Shown here piece by piece: positions 38,914-52,190 of a DNA stretch of 64,000 nucleotides (its first letter is position 1; each line of letters starts with the position of its first letter). Below the pieces are notes generated by a model that worked only from the letters and a program-made list of their open reading frames with translations, had not been told where the DNA came from and ran no database searches. This DNA comes from Plotosus lineatus (taxonomy: Eukaryota; Chordata; Actinopteri; Siluriformes; Plotosidae): positions 10,778,726 through 10,842,725 of the forward strand of contig CM045737.1 in the NCBI GenBank assembly GCA_024760905.1, in the 5' to 3' direction. The position numbers were made by a program, and so were the translations under genes.

Positions 38914-39919
38914 GAGCGAATAGGCTGTTCCCAGAGTGCTGTATCAAGCCACCTCAGTGGGACGTCTGTGGGAAGGAAAAAGTGAAAGAAGGACAGATTC
39001 CAGACCTTGGGGGACCTGTGGAAGCAGTGGACTGAGTCTGGAGTGGAAACATCCAGAGCCACCGTGCACAGGCGTGTGCAGGAAATGGCTACAGGTGCCG
39101 CATTCTCCAGGTCAAGCCACTTTTGAACCAGAAACAGCGGCAGAAGCGCCTGACCTGGGCTACAGAGAAGCAGAACTAGACTGTTGCTCAGTGGTCCAAA
39201 GTACTTTTTTCGGATGAAAGCAAATTTTGCATGTCATTCGGAAATCAAGGTGCCAGAGTCTGGAGGTAGACTAGAAGGAAATTCTGCATCCAGCATCCTG
39301 GGCCTCCATAACACCTCAGCAGTGCCACAGGCTGATTGCCTCTATGCCACGCCACATTGAAGCAGTCATTTCTGCAAAAGGATTCCCGACCAAGTATTGA
39401 GTGCATAATTGAACATAATTATTTGAAGGTTGACTATTTTTGTATTAAAAGCACTTTTTTTTTTTATTGGTCGGATCAAATATGCTAATTTATTGAGATA
39501 GGGATTTTTGGTTTTTCTTTACTTTTTTGCTAAAATCATCAGTATTAAAACAATAAAAGACCTGAAATATTTCAGTTGGTGTGCAATGAATCTAAAATAT
39601 CTGAAAGTTTAATTTTTATCGGTACATTGAGATGGTTTGGACATGTACAGAGGAGGGATAGTGAGTATATTAGCAGTAGGATGCTGAGGTTGGAACTACC
39701 AGGCAGAAGGCCTCGAGGAAGACCAAAGAAGAGATTTATGGATGTAGTGAAGGAAGACATGAAGGTCGTTGGAGTCAGAAAAGAAGATGCGGAGGACAGG
39801 GTGAGGTGGAGGCGGATGATTTGCCATGGCGACCCCTGAAGGGAGCAGCCGAAAGTAAAAGAAGAAGAAGAAGAAGAAGATTACAGAAAATAATGAACTT
39901 CATCATAATGTGCTACTTT
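38914..39919 (+). mobile_element. Tc1 remnant (family of copies A/B) with RTE 3' end in its terminal repeat
   Basis: Transposase text in + orientation starts abruptly at the helix-turn-helix (ctctgagcgaataggctgtt), lacks most of the catalytic domain, and ends cgaccaagtattgagtgcat. The right terminal repeat is intact but is interrupted at 39629-39879 by an RTE 3' end. The left end is missing and the sequence abuts an RTE fragment. Confidence 0.85.
39629..39879 (+). mobile_element. RTE 3' end (RTE-5) inside a Tc1 terminal repeat
   Basis: Starts at LRWFGHVQRRDSEY, reads to MICHGDP, and ends in (AAG)n. The Tc1 terminal repeat is continuous when the insert is removed (ggtacatt joins acagaaaataatg). 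The target duplication is at most a few bases (att). Confidence 0.88.
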
Positions 39920-40738
39920 TTTGAGACAGACTAGTATACCCTAAGTTCCACGCACCCAGTGAGACAGGTGGCTAGTAGCAGGGCAACACCTTATTGGCTG
40001 GGGGGCTGCCCAGCTTGAGGCAGGCGAAAGTTTCCCAAATGGAGTTGAATAACCCCTCCCACCATCGAGAACAACCTCTGGCGCCCAGCTTTATGCCAAT
40101 TAAGCTTGAGCTTATCACCGGTAACTGTTGCTCTCCATGTTTGTTCCACACTGCTACAGTGAGGCTGAAGTGTCTTCTCCAGGGCGCTAGCCAGGGCAGA
40201 AAATATGGAGAGACTGGGTTGCCTATGCGTCAGACTCCCCCTCTCAGTCTTGCTGGTAATATCCACCGGAAAGGTGAAGACCAGAACATTTGGTACCAGA
40301 TTGACTGCAGGAGCTGCCAGAATAATACCCATTTCGATATCCAACCGCCTTAGGGGCTCCACTCTGGATTTTCTGTTGGGGTTTACTCCCCTAGCCTTCC
40401 ACTATCCCTAGTGGTCCACGAGGCAGTGGGGCAATTTGATCCATAGCTGGGGCTTGGTTGGTGGAAGTCAGGGCATGTCCACATGCATGTCCACATGCCA
40501 GTGGGCCTGCACCTCTCACCACTGAGGGCCAAGCTCCTCTGGTATCCCCTGCTGTTTAGCCTGGGGCAACAAGGTACACAGTTGATGTGAGCTGCCACAA
40601 AGAGCCACTACAGGAGTCTTGATGATGGAGAGGCTATGTACTGCCAGGGGAGGCTTACGCACTGTGCTCCCTTTTCGCCTTGCAGCTAGGCAGCGGTAGT
40701 AGCTAAAAGAAAGAGGGTGCAAGCATTATTGACACCAC
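39920..40738. other. LINE-leader-like non-coding block
   Basis: GC-richer stretch without a convincing ORF. Part of it (ctggggcaacaaggtacaca and nearby) resembles 27010-27050, within the 5' leader of LINE-3. It is therefore probably a 5' leader of an APE-type LINE in minus orientation. The assignment is tentative. Confidence 0.45.
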
Positions 40739-40756
40739 ACTACTACACTAGCACTT

Positions 40757-43700
40757 AATGCAGCCATGAGGCGAGGAGGGGGCACAAACCAGTGTCTCTC
40801 CCCCTTATGCTGGTCCCAAGCCCGGAGAAATGCAGAGGGTTGTGTCAGGAAGGGCATCCGACGTAAGACCAATGCCAAACTTTGATGATGCAAATCAGAA
40901 GTATTACCCCATACCGGATCGGTCGAGGCCCGGGTTAACAACCACCGCCATCAGTGCTGTCAATCAACAGGGTGCTGATTGAAATTGGACTACTGCTGGT
41001 CGAAGACGTCGAAGAAGGAGAGGCGGGAGGCGTGTCCGTAGGCAGAGAGAGAAGAGGAAAGGCATGAGTCTAGGACTGAGAGTAGGGACTTTGAATGTTG
41101 GAACTATGCAAAGAAAAGGTAGAGAGCTGGCTGACATGATGCAGAGGAGGAAGGTGGACATACTGTGTGTTCAGGAGACCAGGTGGAAAGGTAGCAGACC
41201 TAAAAGCTTAGGAGCAGGGTTTAAGCTGTTTTATCACGGTGTGGATGGGAAGAGAAATGGAGTAGCAGTCATCTTGAAGGAGGGGTTTGTCAGGAATGTT
41301 CTAGAAGTGAAAAGAGTGTCAGACCGAGTGATGAGTCTCAAGTTAGAAATTGAAGGTGTGATGCTCAATGTTGTTAGTGCTTATGCCCCACAGGCAGGAT
41401 GTGAGCGAAAAGAGGAGAGATTCTGGAGTGAGTTAGATGAAGTGATGCAGAGTACCCCCAGAGGTGAAAGAGTGGTCATGACTTGAATGGACATGTTGGT
41501 GCAGGCAATAGAGGGGACGAGGAAGTGATGGGCAGGTTTGGTATCCAGGACAGGAACACAGAAGGACAGATGTTGATCGATTTTGAAAAAAGGATGGAAA
41601 TGGCTGTGGTGAATACTTTCTTCCAGAAGAAACAGGAGCATAGGGTGACTTATAAAAGCGGAGGTAGTAGCACACAGGTAGACTACATCTTGTGTAGGTG
41701 ATGTAATTTGAAGGAAATAAGTGACTGCAAAGTAGTAGTGGGTGAGAGTGTTGCCAAACAGCATAGAATGGTGGTATGCAGGATGACGCTGATGGTGAGG
41801 AAGGTGAAGAAGGCAAAGGCAGAGCAGAAGACAAAGTGGTGGAAGTTGAAAAAGGAAGTGTCGTGTTGTCTTCAAAGAGGAGTTGAAACAGGCTTTGGGT
41901 GGCCAGGAAGTGCTTCCAAATGACTGGAAAACTACAGCAAATGTGATCAGGGACACAGGTAGGGGAATACTTGGTGTGTCATCTGGAAGGAAAGTAGATA
42001 AGGAGACTTGGTGGTGGAATGAGGATGTGCAGGAGTGTGTACAAAGGACGAGATTAGCTAAGAAGAAGTGGGACATTGAGAGGACCGAAGAGAGTAAACA
42101 GCAGAGAAATAGAGATGGGAAGGACGTGCAGCAAGTTCGCTTGATAAAGGACAGAGAGGGAAATGTATTGACTGATGGCAGAAGTGTGCTGGGAAGATGG
42201 AAAGAGTACTTTGAAGAGCTGATGAATAAGGAAAATGAGAGAGAAAAAAAGAGTAGAAGAGGTGACCATTGAGAAGCAGGATGTAGCAAAGATCAGTAAG
42301 GGTGAAGTGAGAAGGGCATTGAAGAGGATGAAGAATGGAAAGGCAGTTGGTCCTGATGATATACCTGTGGAGGTATGGAAGTGTCTAGGAGAGATAGCAG
42401 TAGATTTTCTGACAAGAACATTGAACAAGGTCCTAGAGAGTGAGCAGATGCCGGAGGAGTGGAGGAGAAGTGTGCTAGTGCCCATTTTTAAGAACAAGAG
42501 AGACGTGCAGAGTTGTGGCAACTACAGAGGGATAAAGTTGATGAGTCATACGATGAAGTTATGGGAAAGAATAGTGGAAGCTAGACTAAGGGCAGAGGTC
42601 AGCATTTGTGAACAACAGTTTGGTTTCATCCCAAGAAAGAGCACCACAGATGCAGTGTTTGCTTTGAGGATGTTAATAGAGAAGTACAGAGAAGGTCAGA
42701 GGGAACTGCATTGTGCCTTTGTGAATCTGGAAAAAGCATATGACAGGGTGCCAAGAGAAGAACTGTGGTATTGCATGAGGAAGTCTGGAGTGGCAGAGAA
42801 GTATGTTAGAGTGGTGCAGGACATGTATGAGAGATGTAAGACAGTGGTGAGGTGTGCTGTCGGCGTGACCGACGAATTCACGGTGGAGGTGGGACTGCAT
42901 CAAGGGTCAGCTCTGAGCCCCTTGTTTGCTGTGGTGATGGACAGGCTGACAGACGAGGTGAGACAAGAATCTCCATGGACTATGATGTTTGCAGATGACA
43001 TTGTGATCTGTAGTGAGAGCAGAGAACAAGTGCAGGAAAATCTAGAGAGGTGGAGGTATGCCCTGGAAAGGAGGGGAATGAAGGTTAGCCGCAGAAAATC
43101 AGAATACATGTGTGTGAATGGGAAGGACCCAGGAGGAATGGGGATGTTACAGGGAACAGAGATAACAAAGGTGGAGGATTTTAAGTACTTAGGCTCAACA
43201 ATCCAGAGCAATGGAGAGTGTGGAAAACAGCTGAAGAAGCGTGTGCAGGCAGGCTGGAATGGTTGGAGAAAAGTGTCCGGTGTGATGTGCGATACGAGAG
43301 TGTCAGCAAGAATGAAAGGAAAAGTGTACAAGACGGTGGTGAGGCCAGCGATGTTGTATGGCTTAGAAACAGTGGCGCTGAGGAAAAGACAGGAGGCAGA
43401 GCTGGAGGTAGCGGAGATGAAAATGTTGAGGTTCTCTCTGGGAGTAACGAGGATGGAGAGGATATCAGAGGGACAGTCCATGTAAGATGTTTTGGAGATA
43501 AAGTCAGAGAGGCTTGATTGAGATGGTTTGGACATGTACAGAGGAGGGATAGTGAGTATATTGGCAGTAGGATGCTGAGGTTGGAACTACCAGGCAGAAG
43601 GCCTAGAGGAAGACCAAAGAAGAGATTTATGGATGTGGTGAAGGAAGACATGAAGGTCGTTGGAGTCAAAAAAGAAGATGCAGAGGACAGGGTGAGATGG

Positions 43701-43761
43701 AGGCGGATGATTTGCTGTGGCGACCCCTGAAGGGAGCAGACGAAAGGAAAAGAAGAAGAAG
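40757..43761 (+). mobile_element. RTE-clade non-LTR retrotransposon, near full length (RTE-4)
   Basis: 3.0-kb copy with an 18-bp target duplication, actactacactagcactt at 40739-40756 and the same with one mismatch at 43762-43779. It starts with the same leader as RTE-1 and ends in gaaaagaagaagaag. A SINE with an RTE-like tail lies just downstream. Confidence 0.93.
41064..43730 (+). pseudogene. RTE-4 endonuclease/reverse transcriptase, broken
   Basis: Endonuclease: LNVGTM, ILCVQETRW, then a small deletion near 41479 that removes the start of the DFN catalytic motif and shifts the frame. A stop follows at about 41699. RT is open over 42235-43485 with GNYRGIKLM, CEQQFGF, LEKAYDRVP and an intact FADD (MMFADDIVICSES). 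The C-terminus (RWFGHVQRRDSEY) is in another frame after about 43485. More complete RT than RTE-1, but still dead. Confidence 0.9.
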
Positions 43762-43821
43762 ACTACTACACTGGCACTTCACATCACCCTTATACATGCA
43801 CACACCACACTGTCATTGTAT

Positions 43822-44095
43822 TCTTCTTCTTCTATCCTTTCGGCTTTTCCCCTTTTTTTTACTCGGGAGTCGCCACAGCGAAACGTCTGATTCGCACATT
43901 TGATTTGGCAGAGTTTTTTTTTTAACGTCGGATGCCCTTCCTGTCACAACCATTTTTAGCAAGGGACAGAAACACGCTGACGACTTTGCAGCGTCCTCTT
44001 TACGAAAGTCAGCAATGGTTCTTTTACATGCCTCTCACCATAGACAGTGACAGACATGGCCCGCCTTTGATAACCCAGTTAGCTGCACTGGGTCA
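43822..44095 (-). repeat. SINE with RTE-like tail, 16-bp target duplication
   Basis: Perfect direct repeat cacactgtcattgtat at 43806-43821 and 44096-44111. On the minus strand the tail ends gccgaaaggatagaagaaga, matching the RTE 3' terminus. The tRNA-like head is truncated. Confidence 0.92.
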
Positions 44096-44278
44096 CACAC
44101 TGTCATTGTATAAATACCAAAAAATAGCTGAGAATAGTGTTGACCATGAGCCTATGTGTTCTTCAGGCCAGACGAACTATGCTAATGTCTGAACAGGAGT
44201 TGGGGGGTATCTAGAACCAAACAAATGAAAATATATTTTTCTCTTAATATATTGTGTGTACAAAATCAAAACATAAAA

Positions 44279-44363
44279 TCAAGTCTTAGTTTTCTCCGGA
44301 TATTCTGGTTTCCGACAACAGTCCCAACACATGTACATTAGGTTAAGTGGCTGTTCTAAATTG

Positions 44364-44406
<43 letters not shown>

Positions 44407-44500
44407 ACATGATCACTGTGCAATGGACTGGCAAGCTGTTCATGATGTACCTCACCTTCACCCAGAATTGGCTAAGATAGGCTTCTGTTTCCATGCGACT
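44279..44500 (+). repeat. SINE family 2 relic with (GT)n
   Basis: Carries the tctccggatattctggtttc and catgtacattaggttaagtg blocks of family 2, then a (GT)n tract at about 44368-44405, and a decayed tail. Confidence 0.6.
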
Positions 44501-44509
44501 TTGTAACTA

Positions 44510-47032
44510 TAAAGTAGTTTGACAACATCTCAGTTAGTTTAGAATCTCAACATCACTTAAATATGATCTTCTCAGCAGCATGAAGTTCCTGAAACTCTCT
44601 AAACAAACAGCACAATGTGCTTCAATCAAAATATATTTCGAATGACCTGAGAAAGTGAATCCGCACACTACATTAAATTATCTTTTCAAATTCACTCAGG
44701 GGCGGTTCAACATTTTCAACATTTTCCAAAGCGTACAGAGAGTACGCATTTTTGACCCCCATCCTCCAAAAGCATACAAATAAATGTTGATGATCTCTCG
44801 GCAGGATTTTTAAATAAGATATTAAACAAAACAATGGTCAAACCATTTCCTTGATCAATACTTATTTTATACACCCGTCAAATAATAATGAAAGCAATAA
44901 AAAATATATACTTTTAAAGAATTCTTTTTAATGACACCTGCTTTAATATTAAGACATTTGGTTTTAATAATAAAAATTACGTTGTTTTTATATTATTCAA
45001 AATGTCTGCATTTTTTTATTGGTCATTGGCCTTTGGACGACGACGCTTCAGTTTGTGATCGCTGGTCTTGGAGGAGGAGGGGGGGGGGGGGTGCACATCT
45101 CGGTTGACCGGAGCCTAAGATTTAAAGGGAAAATGAAACGACAACTAAATGAGTTGGCGGTAGCTTAAGTATAGTTTATTGAAGCGATTGTAGCTTAAAT
45201 TTTATATCATAAATAAACCATCACACACACACACAGCGGTTTCGTTTTATGTGCTTGTCGTATAAGTTATCGACCCGAAAGACACCATTGCTAAGTGCCC
45301 GCCTACACAAAGTTACCGTGACGTCACTGGGTTGATACAAAGTTCGTACCACATAAAATATAGTGCATGCATATCACAGCATATGATGTAAACAGCATGG
45401 AATCTCCCGCCAACAACACGCACAGCTTTTCAGCAGAAGACGATTTATCTATTACTCTCAGAAGATGAATCAAATATTATAGTTCAACCAAAAACATTCT
45501 CAAATATATTTCAAACCACATCTGCAAGTACATGTGCTAAATACATTTACAAATTGAGATAAAGTTATTTATCTATTTCAAGGCACAAAAAAAAAATTAA
45601 TTCATAATTACAGCACAAAAACATACTATTCATTTTATAAAATTAATAGTTATTAATTTTATTTTATAAGCCTGGATGGCTTATGATTATTTTAGCCATT
45701 CATTCTCTGTGCGTGAATGTTTGTGCTCTAACAAATGTGTACGAACCGGAGGCGGGACTATCAAACTGTGCTTTATTCTCACACTCGCAATTTGTTTGAT
45801 TGACAGTGTTCAGCTACTATTGCTTACTGTTAGTTGATTGGTCAGGTAGGGCGTGCACATGCGCAGTGCCCGTTACACGCTAACTTCCGGTTTACTTCCT
45901 GACTCTAGTCACGCGGAACTTATCTCCGACTTTCTCTTCAATAACAGTCATCAAGTTTATTTATAAGATTGTGAATACACAATTTCTTGCGGAACTCGAC
46001 TCCTGCTGTGAGGGGGTGCATGTGCCTACGCTAATTATAATAAATTCTGAACAGCTGTCTATAAAACAGCAGCCTTGTCGTTGTAAAAATCTTTAGAAAG
46101 TAGAATTATTACAGACAGAACTAAATCAAACTCAGAATCACAATCACAGCATTGAACACAAAGTCACCTTCTGTGTCTTGTTACATTGTCTGAGACATTT
46201 TATCGAAGGTTTTGAGCATGGGTTATTTGGAAAAAAATATATACAAAATGAAAAAATTAGATGCTGCAACAATTTCTGGGTGCAAAACAATGTTTTATAC
46301 AGCCGAAATGGCCCTTTTGGAAAATCTGTGTTATTGCACCATCTTGGGTTTTGGGTTATTTGGCACCAAAATATAAGTAATTTGTAATACTTCATAATAA
46401 TTTTGAGAATTTAATATGATTTACCTTTTGGAATTTTTTGCTTTATGACCTTGGAAAGGTGTCTTTTAACAGAGAAGCCATTTTCAGCCTGAAATAAATC
46501 CAGAAATATCAATCCCACAGACATGAAATTTGGTAAGCACATAGTCAGAGTGTCTTTACTTCATGGGTTTGGACAAGAGATGTCTCTGGTCAATTTTACC
46601 AAATTAATCTTTTCAGTTCGGATGAGCGATGTGTTTTTGCAATACGATAATGTTGATCTGAAATCATTTATGTGTTACATTTTATGCAATGGGGCTCACT
46701 CAACTGCATCGTGGTACATGCACAAAGAAATGTCACATTCTCCCATGACATTTTAACCAGAATCAAAGTGTAATCTCTTAACAGTGCCAAAGAAAACAAA
46801 AAGAGACCGTCAATAAATTTCTCCTGGTTACGCAACTCTTTTAGCTCCTCCCACCACTTAGTCTTGGTTTTCTTGCCTCGATTGTATGTGCAGTGTTAGA
46901 ACAGGTAGAGTTGGACACACTGCATTTAAGGTCGTCATCCTTGCCTGGTTTGAGTTATGTATATATATATATATATGTTGCCAACATCTGGTAAACAGTT
47001 GCATGATTTAACAATACATCCTTAATTTACAG
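44510..47032. other. Upstream region of FMO copy 2
   Basis: No protein-coding exon is recognised. There is a poly-G run near 45080 and a few short AT-rich repeats. It should hold the promoter and non-coding first exon of FMO copy 2, because an acceptor-like TTTACAG sits at 47026-47032, ten bases before the ATG. I cannot place the promoter. Confidence 0.55.
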
Positions 47033-47041
47033 ATACACAGA

Positions 47042-47173
47042 ATGGCTCGGCGTGTTGCTGTGATTGGAGCAGGAACTGCTGGATTGACCTCCATAAAGTG
47101 CTGCTTAGATGAGAGCTTAGTCCCAGTGTGCTTTGAGAGTAGTGATGACATTGGAGGAATGTGGAAATTTAAG
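47042..47173 (+). CDS. FMO: FMO copy 2, exon 2 (first coding exon)
   Basis: 44 codons from ATG, donor GT at 47174. It begins [20 protein letters not shown] and ends GGMWKFK. It is chosen as start because the ATG directly precedes the FAD-binding strand and the length equals the usual FMO first coding exon. Confidence 0.93.
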
Positions 47174-50100
47174 GTAATTTTTTTTTTTTTTTTGCTAAAG
47201 GACTTTATTTTTTATTATTATTATTATTATTTTTGTACAGAGGATAACCGAAATCAACTACACTAAAGGATAAATAATGGGACTGTTTACCTTGGGCAGT
47301 GGTGGCCTGGTGGTAAAGGTGCTGGATGACTGATCCTAAGGTTGGGGGTTCGAGCCCTACTCTCCACGGGTTGTTGCTGTCCCCCAGTGCAGCTAACTGG
47401 GTTATCAAAGTCCAACCATATCTTCCACTGTCTATGGTGTGAGGTTCATGTAAAAGAACCATTGCTGACTTTCGACAAGAGTAGCTGCAAAGCTGTCAGC
47501 GAGTTTCCACCCTGCGATGGCCTGGCGAGCTGTCCAGTGTGTACTCTGCCCTCGACTAGGATTGGCGCCAGCCTTCCTGCGACCTTTTTTAGGCTTGAGC
47601 GGTGACAGAAAATGAATGATGAACTGTTTACCTTTGTATCCTTTTGTGTCTCAACCAGTTAATATTTTTGTGAGTTTGTACAGCTCAGATCTTTGCCAGG
47701 TTTTTTGTTTGTTTGTTTGTTTTAGATAATAGCCTTTTTCCCCTCTTTGAATGGGATTTTCTGATAAAATAAAAAATGAATAGATAGATAAAATTAAAAA
47801 CTAAAGTCGGTTGTTGATTGCAAACAAGATTTGTTCATTGCATACACAAACAATTTTCTTAACAAAATAATTCAAGACCATGTTGCAAAAACAAATAAAC
47901 TTCAATGAAATTCTAAGGAGCAAAACTAAATTTTAGAATTAAAAAAAATTCAAATTAACAAGGATTCAAGTGAGCTGGTGAGCTTAATTATCTATTAAAC
48001 ACGTGTCCAGCAGATAGTTGACCACAAACCAGTTTTACTTAACAAAGAAAAAAAACTCTATGCAAGATAATTACTTTACATATGAAAGGTGAATGCTACA
48101 AGCAAGATCAGCAAAGTTTGCTGATCAGTCAGAATACTGTTGCAAAAGATCCCCTCAACAGGAGCGTCTTTTGATGAGAAGCGATGAAATAAATAGCCAT
48201 GCATGTTCACTGCAGTTAGCAAAATAAAGTCAAACTGGGTTGACTGTTTCCCGTGACAGAATGCAAAGGAATGGCATGCATTGGTGTTGTCTTTGAAGCA
48301 AGCCTCTCCTAAACTCCATGCACAAGTATGGTCACCTGGGATTTGCCAGGGTCCATGCTGAAAAAAGATAAAGACTACTCAATAGTCTAGAGCAGTGGTT
48401 CTTAACCATATTGGAGGTACTGATTCCCACCAGTTTCATATGTGCATTCACAGAACCCTTCTTTATTGAAAAATAAACAATGATTTTTTTTTTTTTTCAA
48501 GTTCAAGACATCTATCTATCTATCTATCTAGTGCCTGAGTCGTAGGACAACCATTGGTGACCCACCATGACGAATAACGCCCTGGTTATCATCTTCATGG
48601 AGGTTTTCTTTGCAGGATTAGTGCAGTGATTTGCCATTGCCTTCTGTATAATGTGAACCTACAGGCAATTTAGAACAGCCAATTAACCTACTGTGCACGT
48701 CTTTGGATTGTGGGAGGAAACCAGAGTACCTGGAGTAAACCCACACAAGCACGGGGAGAACATGCAAACTCCACACAGAAACACCCAGGCTGGGATTCAA
48801 ACCCAGGCCTTCTTGCTGTGAGGTGGACATGCTAACCACTATGCCACCGTGCCACTGTTCAAGTCATAGGTATATGTTTTACTGGGGCACCAAAATGAAC
48901 CGTGCATCAACATCAGTGTGTTCAAAGAACAAAACCAATACAATGCATGAACGCACAACAAATGATCTTTTCACAAAGACATGACCTTTCGAAATACTAC
49001 CACAATGAAGTGGTTTTGATTTTTAACCTTATGCGTTCCAATAATGAACTTATTGTATTCATCATCATTTTCTGTAACCGCTTAATCCTAGTTAGGGTCA
49101 CGGGGAGGCTGGTGCCCATCCCAGCCAACTTCGGGCGAGGGCAGAGTACACCCTGGACAGCTCGCCAGGCCATCATAGGGCGGAAACACGCCGACGGCTT
49201 TGCAGCCTACTCTTGTCGAAAGTCAGCAATGGTTCTTTTACATGCCTCACACCATAGACAGTGAGAGACATGGCCGGCCTTTGATAATCCAGTTAGCTGC
49301 ACTGGGGAACTTATTGTATTTATATTATTTATTATTTTCTGTTCCTTGCTAAAGGGTTGTGTCAGGAAGGGCATCCGACGTGCAGCTAACTGGGTTATTA
49401 AAGGCAGGCCATGTCTCCCACAGTCTATGGTGAGAGGTTCATGTAAAAGAACCATTGCTGACTTTCATAAAGAGGAGCTGCAAAGCCATCAGCGTGTTTC
49501 TGTCCCTTGCTAAAGGGTTGTGTCAGGAAGGTGTCAGGAAGGGCATCGACCTAAAAACCTATACCAAATCAAACAAGCGAATCATTCACTGTGGCAACCC
49601 CTGATAAAGGAAAAAAGCCGAAAGGAAACCTTTCATTATTTTTAACATTTCAACACACACACCCATCACCTAATTTACATCAGGCTACAGTAATGAATAT
49701 TTACTGCAAATCAGTGTGACTTCTGCTGTTGCCTTTGACAGACCAGTTCAGAAATACATGGCTTCACCTTGGCAGGTGCCACTCTCATGTCATTTTCACA
49801 GCAAAGTCTGTTCCTTTTCTTTCTTTTTATGTCCAGCATCCTCATAAAAGATTGTTCATAACGATATGGTGTAACAAATAGTATAAAAATATCCAGGGCA
49901 TTCTTCACAAGAACAGGATATGTTACCATTTCTTGGCACGAAAAACGAAAACGTTGAGAGCGTTGTTGTTCTGAAGAGTTGCTGTTGAACCTGACTGTGC
50001 TGAATTTCAATGATTTAGTCAAGATAGTCATCACTGACATCTGCTGTCTCAACATCAAATGTGTACGGTTGTCTCACCCATGCTGGATATGACTCTCTTA

Positions 50101-52157
50101 TAGGGAAGTATCCGTCGAGAGACTTTACAAGCTCCTCTAAGTGCGTGGCAATTGCTTGCTTCAGTTCCATGGGTACAGAAATGTCTCCGATTCCAGACAC
50201 ATCTTCGATCTTACTTAGACAGTCTTCCAGCAGGGAAAAGTTTGCAAAATTCTCTGTTCATCGTTTCCATAATTGTAGCTTTTTTTTCAGGTTTTCTTAT
50301 GCTTGAATGATGTTGACTCCACCTCCCTGCATCTGGTGATTGAAATGATTGAGAGCTGTGAATATATCAGCCATGTGCGCTAAAATGAGAATGAATTTAG
50401 AATTTTAAAGCAATCTGCATGACGATGTTGGTGCTCTTGCAAAAACAGGACTAATTCCTCACGCATGGCAAAAACACGATTCAGCACCTGTCCCTGGGAT
50501 AATCACTGCACTTTATAATGGTACAGAACTACCGCAAATCCAGAGCCCATTTCTTTACACAGCTCACTGAAGATGCAGTGCCTCAGAGCACTATTGCGCA
50601 CATACTAGTCCTTCTCAAAAATTAGCATATTGTGATAAAGTTCATTATTTTCTGTAATGTACTGATAAAAATTAAACTTTCATATATTTTAAATTCATTG
50701 CACACCAACTGAAATATTTCAGGTCTTTTATTGTTTTAATACTGATGATTTTGGCATACAGCTCATGAAAACCCAAAATTCCTATCTCAAAAAATTAGCA
50801 TATTTCATCCGACCAATAAAAAAAGTGGTTTTAATACAAAAAAAAGTCAACCTTCAAATAATGATGTTCAGTTATGCACTCAATACTTGGTCGGGAATCC
50901 TTTTGCAGAAATGACTGCTTCAATGCGGGTGGCATGGAGGCAATCAGCCTGTGGCGCTGCTGAGGTGTTACGGAGGCCCAGGATGCTTCGATAGCGGCCT
51001 TAAGCTCATCCACAGTGTTGGGTCTGGTGTCTCTCAACTTTCTCTTCACAATATCCCACAGATTCTCTATGGGCTTCAGGTCAGGAGAGTTGGCAGGCCA
51101 ACTGAGCACAGTAATACCATGGTCAGTAAACCATTTAGCAGTGGTTTTGGCACTGTGAGCAGGTGCCAGGTCGTGCTGAAAAATGAAATCTTCATCTCCA
51201 TAAAGCTTTTCAGCAGATGGAAGCATGAAGTGCTCCAAAATCTCCTGATAGCGAGCTGCATTGACCCTGCCCTTGATAAAACACAGTGGACCAACACCAG
51301 CAGCTGACATGGCACCCCAGACCATCACTGACTGTGGGTACTTGACCCTGGACTTCAGGCATTTTGGCATTTCCTTCTCCCCAGTCTTCCTCCAGACTCT
51401 GGCACCGCGATTTCCGAATGACATGCAACATTTGCTTTCATCCGAAAAAAGTACTTTGGACCACTGAGCAACAGTCCAGTGCTGCTTCTCTGTAGCCCAG
51501 GTCAGGCGCTTCTGCCACTGTTTCTGGTTCAAAAGTGGCTTGACCTCGGGAATGTGGCACCTGTAGCCCAGTCCACTGCTTCCACAGGTCCCCAAAGGTC
51601 TGGAATCAGCCCTTCTCCACAATCTTCCTCAGGGTCCGGTCACCTCTTCTGGTTGTGCAGCGTTTTCTGCCACACTTTTTCCTTCCCACAGACGTCCCAC
51701 TGAGGTGGCTTGATAGAGCACTCTGGGAACAGCCTATTCGCTCAGAGATTTCTTTCTGTGTCTTACCCTCTTGCTTGAGGGTATCAGTGATGGGCTTCTG
51801 GACAGCAGGCAGGTCGGCAGTCTTACCCATGATTGTGGTTTTGAGTAATGAACCAGGCTGGGAGTTTTTAAAAGCCTCAGGAATCTTTTGCAGGTGTTTA
51901 GAGTTAATTGGTTGATTCAGATGATTAGGTTAATAGCTCGTTTAGACTACCTGAACATGATATGCTAATTTTTTGAGATAGGAATTTTGGGTTTTCATGA
52001 GCTGTATGCCAAAATCATCAGTATTAAAACAATAACAGACCTGAAATATTTCAGTTGGTGTGCAATGAATCTAAAATATATGAAAGTTTAATTTTTATCA
52101 GTACATTACAGAAAATAATGAACTTTATCACAATATGCTAATTTTTTGAGAAGGACT

Positions 52158-52190
<33 letters not shown>

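Noticed and set aside
45830..46060. Possible solo LTR or promoter
   Set aside because: The stretch from tgttagttgattgg to about ctgaaca starts TG and ends CA and has aataa-like signals, but I found no target duplication and no second copy.
46523..46756. 78-codon ORF upstream of FMO copy 2
   Set aside because: It starts with ATG but shows no domain, no splice context and no repeat in copy 1's flank; treated as a chance ORF.
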